Shown: in pieces, positions 7,143-7,593 of the stretch
How positions within the stretch are numbered: position 1 is the stretch's first letter
How the letters are laid out: every line of letters begins with the position of its first letter
From: JAIOPA01 sp036522895
GTDB taxonomy: Bacteria > Eisenbacteria > RBG-16-71-46
Direction: 5' to 3'
Length of the DNA stretch: 7,593 nucleotides
NCBI GenBank assembly: GCA_036522895.1
Contig: DATDEX010000456.1
Span: 1-7,593 of the forward strand
Notes under the pieces: model-generated
The model's database searches: none
Told to the model about the DNA's origin: nothing
The model's input: only the letters and a program-made list of their open reading frames with translations
Program-made: the position numbers and the translations under genes

Positions 7143-7593
7143 TTGAAGACGGCCGCGTGGCTCGGCGTCGGGGTGCTCGGCCTCGTCGCGTTCGTCGGCC
7201 TCGGTGCGCTCGTCCAGCCGTTCACGTGGGACCAGGCCGTGTTCGCGCTCGGCGCCGAGCGGCTGCTCGCGGGCGGCAGGCTCTACGTGGACTACTGGGA
7301 CTTCAAGCAGCCGGGCATCTTCTGGTTCTTCGCGCTCGCCGGCCGCCTGTTCGGCATGCACGAGGTCGGCGCGCACCTGCTCGAGCTCGCCTGGATGCTG
7401 CTGCTCGCGCTCGTGCTCCAGCGGAGCAGCCGGCCCTGGCTCGGGCCCCTCGCGGCGGCGTGCGCGCCGCTCGCGGTGTGCGGCTTCTACTACGCGGTCG
7501 CCGGCAGCTGGCACCTGCTCCAGGTCGAGGGCCTGGTGGGGCTCCCGCTCGTGCTGTCGCTCGCGGCGGCGGAGCGGGCGGCGCGCGGCGGCC
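7143..7593 (+). CDS. GT-C membrane glycosyltransferase (ArnT/PMT-like), 3' end missing
   Basis: An open frame of 150 residues runs off the window. The only start codon after the preceding in-frame stop (7098-7100) and before the conserved region is TTG at 7143 or GTG at 7173. TTG is preferred because AGGCGG (7134-7139) precedes it closely. The first hydrophobic helix spans about residues 5-24. The following loop, FTWDQAVFALGAERLLAGG (27-45) and YVDYWDFKQPGIFWFF (48-63), is the typical first external loop of GT-C transferases of the ArnT/PMT type, with Asp30 as the likely catalytic acid and the common D-x-K-x-PG element. Further hydrophobic segments lie near 76-93, 99-118 and 127-142. Such enzymes move a sugar from a polyprenyl-phosphate carrier onto lipid, protein or polysaccharide outside the membrane. 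The acceptor is unknown. It starts seven bases after dapD and is probably cotranscribed with it. Confidence 0.82.
   Translation, partial: MKTAAWLGVGVLGLVAFVGLGALVQPFTWDQAVFALGAERLLAGGRLYVDYWDFKQPGIFWFFALAGRLFGMHEVGAHLLELAWMLLLALVLQRSSRPWLGPLAAACAPLAVCGFYYAVAGSWHLLQVEGLVGLPLVLSLAAAERAARGG

Overview
The window is very GC-rich bacterial DNA with tightly packed genes, G/C-ending codons and GTG or TTG starts at operon junctions. The gene families are bacterial housekeeping types plus one multidomain HNH nuclease. That nuclease type is, from memory, abundant in metagenome-derived lineages such as Candidatus Eisenbacteria and in myxobacteria-like genomes. A diderm, soil-type or uncultured GC-rich lineage is plausible. 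There is no rRNA or other taxonomic marker here, so this assignment is tentative.

Layout. Bases 1-1218 (+) hold the 3' three quarters of a divergent GroEL (Hsp60) paralog. It keeps most substrate-binding residues and the visible ATP-binding residues, but has lost several interdomain salt-bridge residues and the Gly-Gly-Met tail. A gap of about 400 bp without a convincing gene follows (1219-1625), with a GC-rich hairpin. Bases 1626-3011 (+) encode an HNH nuclease: a helical N-terminal domain, an HNH domain, a charged coiled coil and a C-terminal tail resembling RuvA domain III. It is less GC-rich than its neighbours. A 113-bp convergent spacer carries two short tandem repeats. Bases 3125-3922 (-) encode a YgfZ-type folate-binding protein of iron-sulfur protein maintenance. 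A 92-bp divergent intergenic region with a perfect 14-bp palindrome separates it from the next operon.

Bases 4015-7135 (+) are a lysine/diaminopimelate operon, dapE-dapC-dapD, with both junctions overlapping by the same four bases (GTGA). The gene order is the reverse of the reaction order. DapD succinylates tetrahydrodipicolinate, DapC transaminates the product to N-succinyl-LL-DAP, and DapE removes the succinate to give LL-DAP for lysine and peptidoglycan. Seven bases after dapD a membrane GT-C glycosyltransferase (ArnT/PMT-like) begins, probably at a TTG, and runs off the right end.

I did not find a clearly new biological system. The points most worth checking are the HNH protein's RuvA-like tail, the GroEL paralog's lost allosteric contacts, and the palindrome in front of the dap operon.
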